Below the pieces are notes generated by a model. The model saw only the letters and a program-made list of their open reading frames with translations, did no database searches and had not been told where the DNA came from. 64,000 bases of DNA from Ignavibacterium sp. (GTDB taxonomy: Bacteria; Zixibacteria; MSB-5A5; GN15; PGXB01), in the NCBI GenBank assembly GCA_020724775.1, contig DYGG01000003.1, positions 47,183 to 111,182 on the forward strand, written 5' to 3'. Made by a program: the position numbers and the translations under genes. Of this stretch, positions 26,994-37,600 are shown one piece after another (position 1 is the first letter of the stretch; each line of letters opens with the position of its first letter).

Positions 26994-27812
26994 CTAAAAT
27001 TTCCGGGAGACGGTCACTTTAAAATTCGGATTGTCTCCAAAAGGGGTCCCGCGGAATTTAAATTTAAACTCCTCAGAGTCCGGCTCTTCAAATTCGTCAT
27101 CTTTTACTTTTTGCGTTACTCTGCTGGCGGTGCGGAAGGCATCTATACCGGAGATAATACGATTGAAGACCGCCACGCCGACCATAAAAGTCGCTTTTCT
27201 GAAGGCGGTTTTGCTGGCGTTCCGAATGGTACGATATGTCGCGCGCGAATCATCAGTGTCCCACTGCCAATAGAAAGAACGGTTATCGGGATAATAGGGA
27301 GCACGAGGATTTATAATCCTGCCGGCGGTGTTGTAATCGTATCGATTGTCGTAAAAAGTGAGATTCTTGAAAAATTCATCATCCTTCCCACTCGGGTCGA
27401 TTCCGGCATGCTGTTGGGCGTACCGGATGTAATCATCTTCTTTCCACTTGCCATAGGTGTGGAATCCGAGCCAACCTGCCCAGGTGAGGACTTCCGCCCC
27501 AAAGAAAATCTCGGCCCGACCTTTTTCACCGGCATAGTACTGCCCGGCGCCGGGGACCAAAATGGAAAGCGCCACCGCCTTCATTTTGGAGACTTTCTCC
27601 GGCTTTGACTCCGGAGATTTCTCCGCCTCTTGCTCCTTCTTCGGCTTCTCTTTAGGCTTGGCCGGTTCAAACTCGTCAAACTCATCCCAATCGGCATAAA
27701 CAAATCCAATCGGTTGATAAAGCGGCGAAGGCTCGACTACAATCTTTCCGAGGACAATCGGGGGCGCCGCTAACAGTATCAAGCCCGACATCAATATTAA
27801 GGCACTCTTCAT
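26994..27812 (-). CDS. DUF5683-like secreted/envelope protein
   Basis: A 272-residue protein with a signal peptide (MKSALILMSGLILLAAPPIVLG). A charged linker (about 45-75) is rich in Lys, Glu and Pro. From about residue 78 it has 'MKAVALSILVPGAGQYYAGEKG', the hydrophobic hairpin with the PGxGQxYxG motif typical of DUF5683 proteins. It is a paralogue of the next gene upstream: both carry this motif and a following 'ADxxxW'-like region. Function is unknown; the family is found beside T9SS and other surface genes in this superphylum. Confidence 0.7.
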   Translation of the reverse strand: MKSALILMSGLILLAAPPIVLGKIVVEPSPLYQPIGFVYADWDEFDEFEPAKPKEKPKKEQEAEKSPESKPEKVSKMKAVALSILVPGAGQYYAGEKGRAEIFFGAEVLTWAGWLGFHTYGKWKEDDYIRYAQQHAGIDPSGKDDEFFKNLTFYDNRYDYNTAGRIINPRAPYYPDNRSFYWQWDTDDSRATYRTIRNASKTAFRKATFMVGVAVFNRIISGIDAFRTASRVTQKVKDDEFEEPDSEEFKFKFRGTPFGDNPNFKVTVSRKF

Positions 27813-27816
27813 AATC

Positions 27817-28668
27817 TTAAAATTTATGAGTGAATCTTAAGATGGGAATTTCATCGGTAGCCGAGTATTTTTTCAATTCGGCATTCACCGACAGCCAGGC
27901 ATCACCGGACTGACTGCGGTTATGCCGGCGCGCCGAGAGGGCAGCATCAAAAGCCGATATCAGGTGATTTGCCATAGCCACGATGACAAACTTATCAGCC
28001 TTATCCAGAAGGTTATTGGCTTCACCGCGCAAATTATTATAAACTGTCCTATGGGGCGACAGGGTGGTATCGTACAGAGTTGGGTTATCCCAGTAATCAT
28101 CCCACCCGGCCCGGAATTGGTCATACTTGCCTATCATTTCGTAGTACTGTTGTGTCTTGGAGTCTGGCAATTGGTGAGTCATGGTGTCTTCATTGATATA
28201 AAAGGTATAAAGCCAGCCCCGATAAGACTCCACGGTTGACTGGTCACCCTCTATCCAGTGCTGATTGGCGAACGCCTCAAACTCATCTGTTTTGTCATTT
28301 CCGTCGCCACGATATTTGAAGTAGAAGACCCAGGATGTTGCTTCCGCCGCCAGGAATAAAAGCGGTTTAGCGACGTGGGAACCGGCATACTTCTGTCCCC
28401 ATCCGGGAATTATCAAAGAATAGAGAAAGGCGCGCTTGGGAGACTTATATTCATATTCATAAATATTATCGTCTTTGGGTCCCTTCAAACCGGCGTTATC
28501 ATCCTGCTGCCCGTAATTGACGTAATGATTGATATATGACGTTCCGCTAGTCTTGAGCGATTCCAGTTTGACCCATATTTTGCTTTCGGTTTTGTCAACC
28601 ATCTGTGCCCCGGCGCTTATTGGCAGCGCCAGCAATGTCGCCATTCCCCAAAAAAGAAGTCTCTTCAT
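27817..28668 (-). CDS. DUF5683-like secreted/envelope protein (paralogue)
   Basis: A 283-residue protein with signal peptide MKRLLFWGMATLLALPISAGA. 'PKRAFLYSLIIPGWGQKYAGSHVAKPLLF' is the PGxGQxYxG hydrophobic hairpin of DUF5683. It is separated from the next gene by 4 bp, and the pair reads as a tandem duplication that has diverged. Function is not known. Confidence 0.7.
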   Translation of the reverse strand: MKRLLFWGMATLLALPISAGAQMVDKTESKIWVKLESLKTSGTSYINHYVNYGQQDDNAGLKGPKDDNIYEYEYKSPKRAFLYSLIIPGWGQKYAGSHVAKPLLFLAAEATSWVFYFKYRGDGNDKTDEFEAFANQHWIEGDQSTVESYRGWLYTFYINEDTMTHQLPDSKTQQYYEMIGKYDQFRAGWDDYWDNPTLYDTTLSPHRTVYNNLRGEANNLLDKADKFVIVAMANHLISAFDAALSARRHNRSQSGDAWLSVNAELKKYSATDEIPILRFTHKF

Positions 28669-28681
28669 TATATATCCTTTC

Positions 28682-31600
28682 CTATTTAATTATCGCGATA
28701 TCAGTAAAAGCCGAAACCGTTTCGTTTCCGAAACTGGCTTTTAGAAGACATCTATATACCCCAGTCGGCAAAGCCGAGCCGTTCCAGGACCATTCCACCG
28801 TCCCCTGATTGCTCGGAAGGCTAAGTTGGTCGACTTGTTTTCCAGAGAGGTCATAAAAGGTCAGGGTCACCGAGGCATCCTCTCCCAAGAAATACCTGAT
28901 AGTCGTTTTTCCGTCGAGAGTCGGGTTGGGGTAACAAAAGAATTTGTCGGCGGGTAGTTTATCGGCATAACTAACAACCGGGCCCAGTTTTGAATTCGGC
29001 AGAAGATATGTGCCCCGAGCATTCCCTCCCCCCATGGGCCAATCGGCGCGAGTGGAATCAAAAGAGATGTCATACGAATAAAACCAGCCATCGGCTCCGA
29101 GCACTCCCAATCCACCGCCATTTTCTTTCGAGTAAACCAGCGCGGGGCTGATGCCGATACCGCCGGCCGATATTGGAAATTGATACAATAGTTCCGGACC
29201 GAAAGCGTAACAGTTGCCGGAGGCGCTCATGACGATTACGTCCTGCCTGCCATCGCCATCAATATCGGCCACCGTCGGAGAGGCGATGACGAAATCGCTC
29301 GGATAGGCGCGGTCAATTATGAGAGGGAAATCGAGCAGGGTTGTGAAATTTTTATCAAAGGCATAGATATGCCCTTGTGCCCCGATGATGATATCGGCAT
29401 AGCCGTCGTCGTCAAAGTCAGCAACGCACGGGTTGGCAAAAACGGAGTCCTCCAGTCGAATCCGATTGTATTCGGCAAAGGTCGGCGCCCCGGACGTATC
29501 AACCGTGACAGCCCTCACGTCACCGTCGGCACTGACCATAATAATTTCCGATTTTCCATCCCGGTCGAAGTCGGCTGCAACCGGTCCATATCGGTAAATG
29601 CCGTTCAGGTCATAAGAGACGGTATCGCCAAAGGGAAAACTTCCGCTGGGGGTAATAAGATAAAGTCGCGTCTGTAAGCTGTCCCCTAGAGAGAGAATGA
29701 ATTTGTGACCTAGAGCAATTACTCCATACAATTCAGTTCCATGTAGCTCGGGAGAAGTTCGAATTTGAGTGTTACCCACCCATTTATACGAACGAAAGTA
29801 GTCCCCTTCATCAGCCACCAGCATCAAAGTGTCACCATTGAAAAATAGACTCAGAATGTCAACACCAATGTTCCTTGGGGATTGTTGATAGTCTGCGGTG
29901 CCATCGGAATTGAGGTCAAAGGAGTTGAAAATGTGAATTGTCTTTCCATCTGCTACAACCACACGCATTGAATCGGAGCCTTTTCCAAAATCACCGACCA
30001 CCGGTCCCGCTGTCATAAATTCGGAGGTGCGAGCAAAGAGCGGCATAAGGTGGGCTTTGGGTCCGGTAAAGGAGTAAGCGGTATCATACACGGAAGCGCC
30101 GGCGGGAAGAAAATCGGTCCCGTCATCTTTCATCACAAGTAGATTGCGGCCTGATGCCACAATGACCTCAGGGATGCCGTCATTGTCCAGATCGGCAGAA
30201 ATCGGAGCCAGACCATACATCGGATATCCGGCTCTCTGAGGGAAACCGGATGAAACAAAATCATATTCCAGGTCAAAATTCATCCTGACTCCCGAAGAGG
30301 AAATATCCGTAATGCGAATATGGCTGTTTACGCCGTAATGGCCAATCGACGGCGGATTGGTATTCGGTGTGAAAGAGGTATTATTGCCGGCATAATACAT
30401 ATCTTCCTGAGTGCCGTAGCCGGAGTAATAATATCCCCCGAAATTCACCAATCCGTCCGCCTCCATTAATTCCAGGAAGCGGAGTTCCGGGTTGACCTGA
30501 AGGGTATTCTCATCAAAATTATTATAACCATCGCCGTCAAAGTCCATCGCGGCAACTCGCTCGTCAACATGCCATATAAGTATCCCGGAGCCGGGAAGAA
30601 GAAGGTCATACTCATGGGTAAATTCTTTATTGTAGTTTACCGGTCCCAGAATGACCGAAGTCGCCGAGTCAGCCAGAATGGCGGTGGGTAACCCATCAAC
30701 TTCCTCTTGACGGTTCTCCAGCAGGTAATATTCGAAGGCGGAGATAGGAATTTTGGCAACTTTGGTGCCGAGAGCCGTCATTTCCGCCGCCACCAGTTCA
30801 ATATCGGTTCCCTGCCGATACTCGACCACGTCGACAAAGCCGAGGAAAGCACGCGACCAGGCTTCCGGGTACACCGGCATCACACCAAAGACCCGTCCCA
30901 CCGAAAAACCGAAGTCTATTCCGGTTCCGAAACCGTTATTGTCCATCAAGGCAAAATCGCCGACCTGCGTGAAGAAGTTGAAAGTATTGTACAGGTCAAC
31001 CAGCCCTAATTGATGTCCGTATTCGTGCGCCATAACGGCGTTCAGCGCGGTGGCGCGGTTATCCTGGCAGGCGGTCTCCGGATATATCACCACATCGCCG
31101 ACTGCAACCGAATCGGTTCCTGTCTTATCAACGTATATAGGCTCTGCCAGGAAGACATTTCCTGTGAAGAGGTCCGACTCAGTGGGGGGAAACCCGATAT
31201 CATTCTGTCGGTCGGAGCCGGCATGGAATAGAAAATAGGAGTCGTAATCGGCGAAACTGATGCCCGGCTCGGCGGTATCCGCGAGCAGGAGGCAGTCTTC
31301 CATAAACTGCACCAGTCCGATATAAGGATTTACGGAGCCGTAGTATCCCATCGTCTGAGGAAGATGGTAAACCGAGTCGCTCTGACGGGGAAAGACCTCC
31401 CACTCCAGAACCAACTTTCCTTCGGAAACGAAAAAGTAATAGTAGGCAAGCGCTTCAAGATGTTTCTCAAAATATTCCCGGCCGTGCGGCGAGGGGTCAA
31501 TCATGTGCCCCTCTTCATTCTGAAAAGTTAGCGTATCGCGCATATCGAACCGGCCTCGGCCGGTGGTATTGGGGTCATCCGGTACTTCGTAAACGAAATC

Positions 31601-31879
31601 AAAACGGAGGGCGAGGATTTTCAAAGTATCAACTTCAGCCTGCGCTCCGGACAATTTGGGAAGACTCCAGGGATTCTCTCTCTCCTTCTTGAGAATATTC
31701 CTTTTCGACGCCTGCGAATGGAATCCGGATTGGATTATTCTCCGGTCATTCTTATCGATATTCCGTTTCTGCAGCCCGGAGGGAACCATCAATTTCCCTT
31801 CTCTGCCAAAAACCGGAAGCGATACCAGCAGCAGTAAAAAGATGCCGGATAGAAGTCCTATTTCAAGTTTTAGTTTCAA
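28682..31879 (-). CDS. Secreted M6-family metalloprotease with FG-GAP repeats and T9SS-like C-terminal domain
   Basis: A 1065-residue protein with a signal peptide. The zinc site is HEYGH at 285-289 with Asp295 in 'HEYGHQLGLVDLYN', which places it in the M6 (immune inhibitor A-like) group. Residues about 560-960 hold repeats of the FG-GAP/VCBS type ('ADLDNDGIPEVIVASG', 'ADFDRDGKSEIIMVSADG', 'ADIDGDGRQDVIVMSASG'), a beta-propeller that binds Ca2+. The last 85 residues ('FFCYPNPTLDGKTTIRYFL...GVYRCLLK') match the FlgD/T9SS sorting domain. It is probably exported by the T9SS encoded by the two genes upstream. Confidence 0.88.
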   Translation of the reverse strand: MKLKLEIGLLSGIFLLLLVSLPVFGREGKLMVPSGLQKRNIDKNDRRIIQSGFHSQASKRNILKKERENPWSLPKLSGAQAEVDTLKILALRFDFVYEVPDDPNTTGRGRFDMRDTLTFQNEEGHMIDPSPHGREYFEKHLEALAYYYFFVSEGKLVLEWEVFPRQSDSVYHLPQTMGYYGSVNPYIGLVQFMEDCLLLADTAEPGISFADYDSYFLFHAGSDRQNDIGFPPTESDLFTGNVFLAEPIYVDKTGTDSVAVGDVVIYPETACQDNRATALNAVMAHEYGHQLGLVDLYNTFNFFTQVGDFALMDNNGFGTGIDFGFSVGRVFGVMPVYPEAWSRAFLGFVDVVEYRQGTDIELVAAEMTALGTKVAKIPISAFEYYLLENRQEEVDGLPTAILADSATSVILGPVNYNKEFTHEYDLLLPGSGILIWHVDERVAAMDFDGDGYNNFDENTLQVNPELRFLELMEADGLVNFGGYYYSGYGTQEDMYYAGNNTSFTPNTNPPSIGHYGVNSHIRITDISSSGVRMNFDLEYDFVSSGFPQRAGYPMYGLAPISADLDNDGIPEVIVASGRNLLVMKDDGTDFLPAGASVYDTAYSFTGPKAHLMPLFARTSEFMTAGPVVGDFGKGSDSMRVVVADGKTIHIFNSFDLNSDGTADYQQSPRNIGVDILSLFFNGDTLMLVADEGDYFRSYKWVGNTQIRTSPELHGTELYGVIALGHKFILSLGDSLQTRLYLITPSGSFPFGDTVSYDLNGIYRYGPVAADFDRDGKSEIIMVSADGDVRAVTVDTSGAPTFAEYNRIRLEDSVFANPCVADFDDDGYADIIIGAQGHIYAFDKNFTTLLDFPLIIDRAYPSDFVIASPTVADIDGDGRQDVIVMSASGNCYAFGPELLYQFPISAGGIGISPALVYSKENGGGLGVLGADGWFYSYDISFDSTRADWPMGGGNARGTYLLPNSKLGPVVSYADKLPADKFFCYPNPTLDGKTTIRYFLGEDASVTLTFYDLSGKQVDQLSLPSNQGTVEWSWNGSALPTGVYRCLLKASFGNETVSAFTDIAIIK

Positions 31880-31903
31880 TTCTTTGCTCCGATAGTGCCG
31901 ATT

Positions 31904-34666
31904 TTACATATTGATAGTCAAGGCAAATCTCATCGTATTCGCCAGCGGGACCTGGTCATTGGACGGTATATAGGCGAAATCAAAACGGAAGAGACGATAT
32001 GCCAGTCCAAAACCCAGAGTCGGTGTCTTGATCTCTCCCTCCTGGTCATAGATATATCCGCCGCGGAAGGCGATAAAACTGCCGTACCAGTACTCGGCGC
32101 CACCGTTGAGAACGACTTCTTTCACTTCCTCGCTGAAGCCATCCCCCATACCGACCAGAGACTTATTTGCTTCGATAGTAATCAAAGCGCGATTATATGA
32201 TGACTCCAGTAGTTTCCAGGCGAAGCCTACCGCCAGATTGCGCGGCAGGGGGTCTGCCTGAGAGACGTCAATATATGAAATATCCGGTCCCAGGTTGGTA
32301 ACGGCGACGCCCAGATTTAACCGCGGATGCAGTTTATAGAGCAAGCCCACGTCCAGGGCAAGTCCGGTAGAGGTGCCGCTACCTTTTTCCTTGCCGGCCC
32401 CGATTGACGACAGGTGTGAATATATGACCCGCGCCGAGAGCCCGCCGCTCAATGATGGCGACAGGGCGGTGCCGTAGGAAAGGGTCAGGGCGATATCAAA
32501 GGCGGAGAAATCGCCCAGGTCACGTCCGCTTTCATCGGTGCGCGTGATATTGCCATAAGATAGAAATGTCACATTGCCGCCGACTGTCCCCCATCCTTCA
32601 ACACTCTGCACATAGGAGAAGAATTCATAATAAATGTCACTGGCTAATTCCGGGAGCCAGTTGACGTGCATCATGGTGATTTCCCGCTTTCCGCCGGCTT
32701 TAATCAGGATACGGTCACCGGCCGCGAACCACATATTGTTCGACCGTTCGGCTATGGAATTGGTGTTGCGCGCCCCCAGTCCCTCGGCATTGTATCGTGA
32801 CCAGGCGCCGTCATAAACAATAGTGCCGCTGGAGGTGGCAAAGAAGATCTTCCCTTCAAAGGGACGAATCTGATTTATTTCCGAGCCGGCAGGATTGGCG
32901 TACAACTGAATTCGCTGCCCCGCGGTTATGGTATCGCCTGTCAGGTTGTTTACCTGGCGGATATTCTCGGCTAATCTTTCGGCGCGAAGCGTATCCCCTT
33001 TCAGTCTTTCCAGCGCCAGGTCTATAACGGCCATATCTCGCTCGGGAGTATAGTGGCGGTAACCGTACCGGCGCCACTCCCGACCGTCAAAACGAAGTAA
33101 GCCGAATTCGGTGCCTATCCAGATATTCCCCTTGCGGTCAACCTCCATATCGGTGACCCGATAGTTGATTCCGGCGGTGTACGGGACAAGCACCATTCTT
33201 CCGACCGGCGGAGTCTCTTTAGAGACAGTCTTAAGCGAATCGGCAACAGTCGCGGAATCAGTCTTCATTCCTTCGTGAGGCGGCATTTTGACGGGCGCGC
33301 CGAGCATATTCCGCTCGACTAACTTAACAATATATGCCTCCCGCTCTTCTGCCGTTCCGAATATTTTCATCTTCTCATAGAAAGATGAATCGGACTCCCC
33401 GAGCACATCATTATATTCGTAGTAGTTTTTCCAGTATGTGCCGTTGAAAAAGTAAAAGTCACCCTCAATCATCACCCAGGCTCTGTTGTTATCGCCGGCT
33501 GTCATCGCCTGAATCGGCTTTTCCGGCAATCCGAAAGTTTGATTATAGTAGGTGAAGGCTCCCGCTTCATAGACAACCAGGCCGACATCGGTCGCCAGAA
33601 ACGCTTTCTTCCCGTAGATCTTGACCTGCCGAATATTGTTGGTCGGGAGGCCCTCATTCATGCTCAATCTCTGCCACCGCTGCCTTTTGAGACGGTACAA
33701 TCCCGATTCTGCGGCAACCCAGAGATAATCATCATCTGCGGCAATGTCGTTAATAGCCCCTTCGAAATTTATCTCGTACGGAACGATAATCTCCGAGGGA
33801 AGGATTCTGCGCTTCGATTTCTGAAGAGCAAAGAGGATGCGGTCGGCTTCCGATTCATTCAGCACGGAGTCCTTAAGACCGTCACGGGAGAGGTCGGCCG
33901 CCTTTTCCACGCCGGCCCAGTCAATCAGGCATTGATTGTATGCCGACTGAAGTTCGGAGAAAGCGCTATCTATGTCGCGGCGGGCTTTATTTACCTCCGT
34001 AAGGCGCGACATTACCATTTCTTTCAGGCTGTCCAAATATTCTCTGGGTCGTTCGTTATTAGCCATAGCGATCTTATTAAGTAGTGACTGAAGTCTCTCC
34101 GGCTCTATTTCTCCCGCCAGTCCCATGCTCTGCCGCAGGACCGATTCTATATTCTGTTCGGCTTTCGGTTCGACTATCTCACCCAGAGTCATCTTGTCGC
34201 GGCTGCTTACCAGAGCGCCTTCATATACATTGGTCTGCGACATTGCCGCGCCGACACCGTACTTGCTTGTGGATGAAGTCGTATTACGAGCAAGTTTTTC
34301 GCCGTTCTCGAAATTGAATTTAACCAGGCCCAGTTTTGATAACGCCCAGATATCGTAACTCTTATAATCTTCTTCAAACGACTCATTCTTTAGAATTGCC
34401 ATCTTCCTGATCGGCTGCAAATATTCGGGAACTTTGATTTCGAACCATTTGCTCGAAAGTGGGTATGTTCCCAGTCCGGCCGGATTCCAATGCGTGGTCG
34501 TCGCGTCGTCGGCAACGGCAACAAACGCCTCGCCCATTCCGGCGGCGCGGGCTCCCGCCGCTATCCTCAAGAATAACACAGCGGCGCTGGAGACATTGCC
34601 GTAACTGTCGGCGGCGACTCCAAATGTCAGGGTTATCATTATCAGGAAAGCGAATAATTTTCGCAT
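31904..34666 (-). CDS. PorV-like outer-membrane barrel with inserted beta-propeller and LysM-like segment
   Basis: A 920-residue protein. Residues 26-75 are a PorV/PorQ start ('VLFLRIAAGARAAGMGEAFVAVADDATTTHWNPAGL'), and about 665-920 are beta-barrel strands. Between them lies a helical linker (about 150-285) and a propeller of 'two component regulator' type from about 295 to 660 ('DDDYLWVAAESGLYRL', 'GNIWIGTEFGLLRFDG'). Inside it, at 555-592, is a LysM-like stretch ('KGDTLRAERLAENIRQVNNL', then 'DTITAGQRIQLYA'). PorV is normally about 380 residues and works with PorU. The fusion may read or anchor cargo in the periplasm (inference). Confidence 0.75.
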   Translation of the reverse strand: MRKLFAFLIMITLTFGVAADSYGNVSSAAVLFLRIAAGARAAGMGEAFVAVADDATTTHWNPAGLGTYPLSSKWFEIKVPEYLQPIRKMAILKNESFEEDYKSYDIWALSKLGLVKFNFENGEKLARNTTSSTSKYGVGAAMSQTNVYEGALVSSRDKMTLGEIVEPKAEQNIESVLRQSMGLAGEIEPERLQSLLNKIAMANNERPREYLDSLKEMVMSRLTEVNKARRDIDSAFSELQSAYNQCLIDWAGVEKAADLSRDGLKDSVLNESEADRILFALQKSKRRILPSEIIVPYEINFEGAINDIAADDDYLWVAAESGLYRLKRQRWQRLSMNEGLPTNNIRQVKIYGKKAFLATDVGLVVYEAGAFTYYNQTFGLPEKPIQAMTAGDNNRAWVMIEGDFYFFNGTYWKNYYEYNDVLGESDSSFYEKMKIFGTAEEREAYIVKLVERNMLGAPVKMPPHEGMKTDSATVADSLKTVSKETPPVGRMVLVPYTAGINYRVTDMEVDRKGNIWIGTEFGLLRFDGREWRRYGYRHYTPERDMAVIDLALERLKGDTLRAERLAENIRQVNNLTGDTITAGQRIQLYANPAGSEINQIRPFEGKIFFATSSGTIVYDGAWSRYNAEGLGARNTNSIAERSNNMWFAAGDRILIKAGGKREITMMHVNWLPELASDIYYEFFSYVQSVEGWGTVGGNVTFLSYGNITRTDESGRDLGDFSAFDIALTLSYGTALSPSLSGGLSARVIYSHLSSIGAGKEKGSGTSTGLALDVGLLYKLHPRLNLGVAVTNLGPDISYIDVSQADPLPRNLAVGFAWKLLESSYNRALITIEANKSLVGMGDGFSEEVKEVVLNGGAEYWYGSFIAFRGGYIYDQEGEIKTPTLGFGLAYRLFRFDFAYIPSNDQVPLANTMRFALTINM

Positions 34667-34684
34667 CGAAAACCTCCAAATATA

Positions 34685-37600
34685 TTAATTAACAACAACT
34701 TTTCCAACGGCTTCAACCACCTCGCCGGTCGCTTCTGAGGCGGCAGTAACTTTATAAAGGTAAACGCCATTGGCAACACGGTCGCCAAGGTCGTCAGTTC
34801 CATTCCAGCGGTAAAATTCGTGATAATCGGCCCGAACATAATCGCGGCTAATCTCTCTTATCTTTCGTCCGGAGAGGGTAAATATTTTCAGACTCACCTG
34901 CCGCGCCGAACCGGTCAGATTGAATGAGAAGAGAGTCTCCTCCGACATCGGATTGGGGTAATTAAGCAGTTCGGAAATCATCATTTTGTCGGCCGCCACT
35001 ACTTCGGCTTCAAATATCACCACCTGGGAGTTGTTGGCATTGTCCCAAACTTTGATATTGAAAGTGTGTCGGCCTGGCGCCAGGGCGCCGATATCGGCAG
35101 TAATAGTCCCGGCAGTATAACTACCCGGATTATATCGGAATAAATCGGTCAGGTCGCGCATGTTTTCAATCTGATTATCAATGGTAAGAATTATACCATG
35201 TCCCGAGCCGCCAATCAGATTGATACCGGACTGGTCTTCGAGGGCAATTTTCAAGGGTTCGCCGGAGCGAATCTTATCTCCCGATACGAAACTGGTCCGG
35301 TCCCCGAAGGATATGGCGATGGAAGGTCCCAGAGAATCGGTTACAGGATTTATATGCGGCGAGACCGGAATGGAATCGGCAAGAGTAAAGGCATCGGTAT
35401 TGGGAAAAGAACCATACAGCGAGATTTTCGCTCCTCTGCCTCCGTAGCCGATATCAAGCGGCGCGATAAAGGAGAACTGGAAGCGACCGTCTGTGACCTC
35501 AGTGGTTCCGCGATAAATCATCGAACCGGCCAGAGCATAGTTGACGATGTCGGTAATCTGCCCGGAACTGTTTACCACTTTATAACTTTTCTCGATTTCG
35601 GAATCATAGACAAAGATATCAATAGTTCCGTCGGTCGCAACCCTATTCCCGGTAATTGAGTCAACAATTTCGCCGGAGATATCGTGACGCCGGAGCGCCA
35701 TCAGGGTATCGGGAAGCGATGAGAAATTTATCTGGTATTTCGGTACTCCTAATTTCAGGAAAGGGTCGCCGAAGAAGGCGTAGGTGCGGTCATTTCGGAT
35801 GGGACGGGGATATCCGGCGCTGTATTGACGAATCAATTTTCCGGCGAAGAACGCTTCACAGATGGAAAGATTTCCGCCGCCGAACAGGACATCAAAAATC
35901 TGCTGATTGAAATCGGAGTTTTCGCCGGCATAGACAAGTCGCGTGGCGGCGACGGTTGCGATAGCGCCACCGCCGGGATAACGCAGCAAGTCCTCGGCCA
36001 TTCCCTCGCGGGTTGGGTCATCAAAGAATCCAATGGAGCAGGAGGCGGTAAAGACCAGGGTGAGCCGGTCGGAATTCTGCAGTCGCGGCAGGTCGGTATT
36101 GCGGTTAAACACATGCTCATGCGCCCAGGTATCGGGATTGCCGTGCCCGGCGTAATTTATAACCAGCGTCCCGTTGTTAATGCTCCTCACGATGGCATCA
36201 TTGACCAGCGGTTTTTGACGGTTGGAATCGAAGGGGTAGTCCCAGAGATAAATCTTATTGCGGTAGAACGCCGCCGGCAGGTGATATCTCTGAAGTTCCT
36301 CCGTTTGCCGCGTATGAAATGATTCCGTGTCATAGGCGCCGATTTCGTCATCCGCGACAAGTGTTACGGTCGCTCTCCAGGGACCAAAGTTCGAGGATGA
36401 TTCATAATTTCGGATCTTATTCATTATAACATTTAGTTCTGAAACTGACTTAACAGGCCAGCGGGCTATCATCATATCATATCCGCGATCCGGCTGATAG
36501 TAGGAAGTGTCGCTGTCAAGCAAGCCGTACAGTCCAAAATAAACATAGTTGTCATCGGAGGCGGTGGAATCAAAGGGATGAATGTACGGCGGCAGCAGGT
36601 CGGCCGTGGCGGTCGAGAGATTATTTTCGAAGTCATAGTTGCCATCTCCAACCAGCAGAACCGCCGAGGGGGCCGGGGCCGGATAACTCTCATAGGCAAA
36701 TTTGAGGAAATCTCTTATTGCCGTCGGGTCATTCAGACCGTAGGAAAACTGGTTCATTATTTCCTCAACCGCCGCCATTTTCACGGTAATCCCGGAATTC
36801 TGCTCTCGGTACTGGCGATACTCCTGCAATGCCGGAAGGAAAGCCGATGGCGCTATCAGTATCAGGTCGGCCTGAGATGCGGCATTCATAAGGTCGGGAC
36901 GGCTATATTTTGTAATTCTCAACGGCTGGATAGCCTTACCCGGTGGGCAAAGATAGAAGCGATTGAGATAATTATCACCGACTGCGTACTGAAAGCGGAT
37001 AGTGTCGGCCGCGGTTGTCGCCCCGTAAATGAATCGCGGCGACCGGGGGTCATTGAGGTCAAATATCAGCGGCGGAGCATTGAAATTGTCGGCGACATGA
37101 AACTCCGCCAGAAGAAGCGAATCTCCGAAACTGAAATCAAGCAGGTCTCCCGAAGGAGCCAGGTTACCGTCGTACGATATCTCGCAGAAATTGAAAAACG
37201 GCGGAGCGTCAAAATTGGGGGTCATTCCTAAGGTCAATCGGTTAAACCCGGGAAAGAGTCGGTCGGTGCTGAAAATATACTCAGTCGGGCTGGCATAAGT
37301 CTGCTGTGCCAAGATATTATTTACCATCAAGGTTGTGCCGGCCGTTCTGGCGGCAAGGCGAACTTTCGCGGACCGGTTCAGAATGGCGTTAGGCACCGAG
37401 GCAAAAAAAGTGAAGGCGCTCTGGTCACTCCAGTACCAGGTATAATAGTCGGCAATTCTGGTGTCATTCTGGTACATCAACATCTTGTTCTGCTCAAAAC
37501 GGAGCGAGAATTTTCCCTCAGTGACTATCGTGTCCGGCGTCCCGACAGGACTCCCACTGACACTGTCAATCCTTGCCGCCGGAGCGGTGAAAGTTCCGGT

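Noticed and set aside
36578..37231. A 217-codon plus-strand open frame inside the porU-like gene.
   Set aside because: It is antisense to a protein with a clear C25 core and shows no domain.
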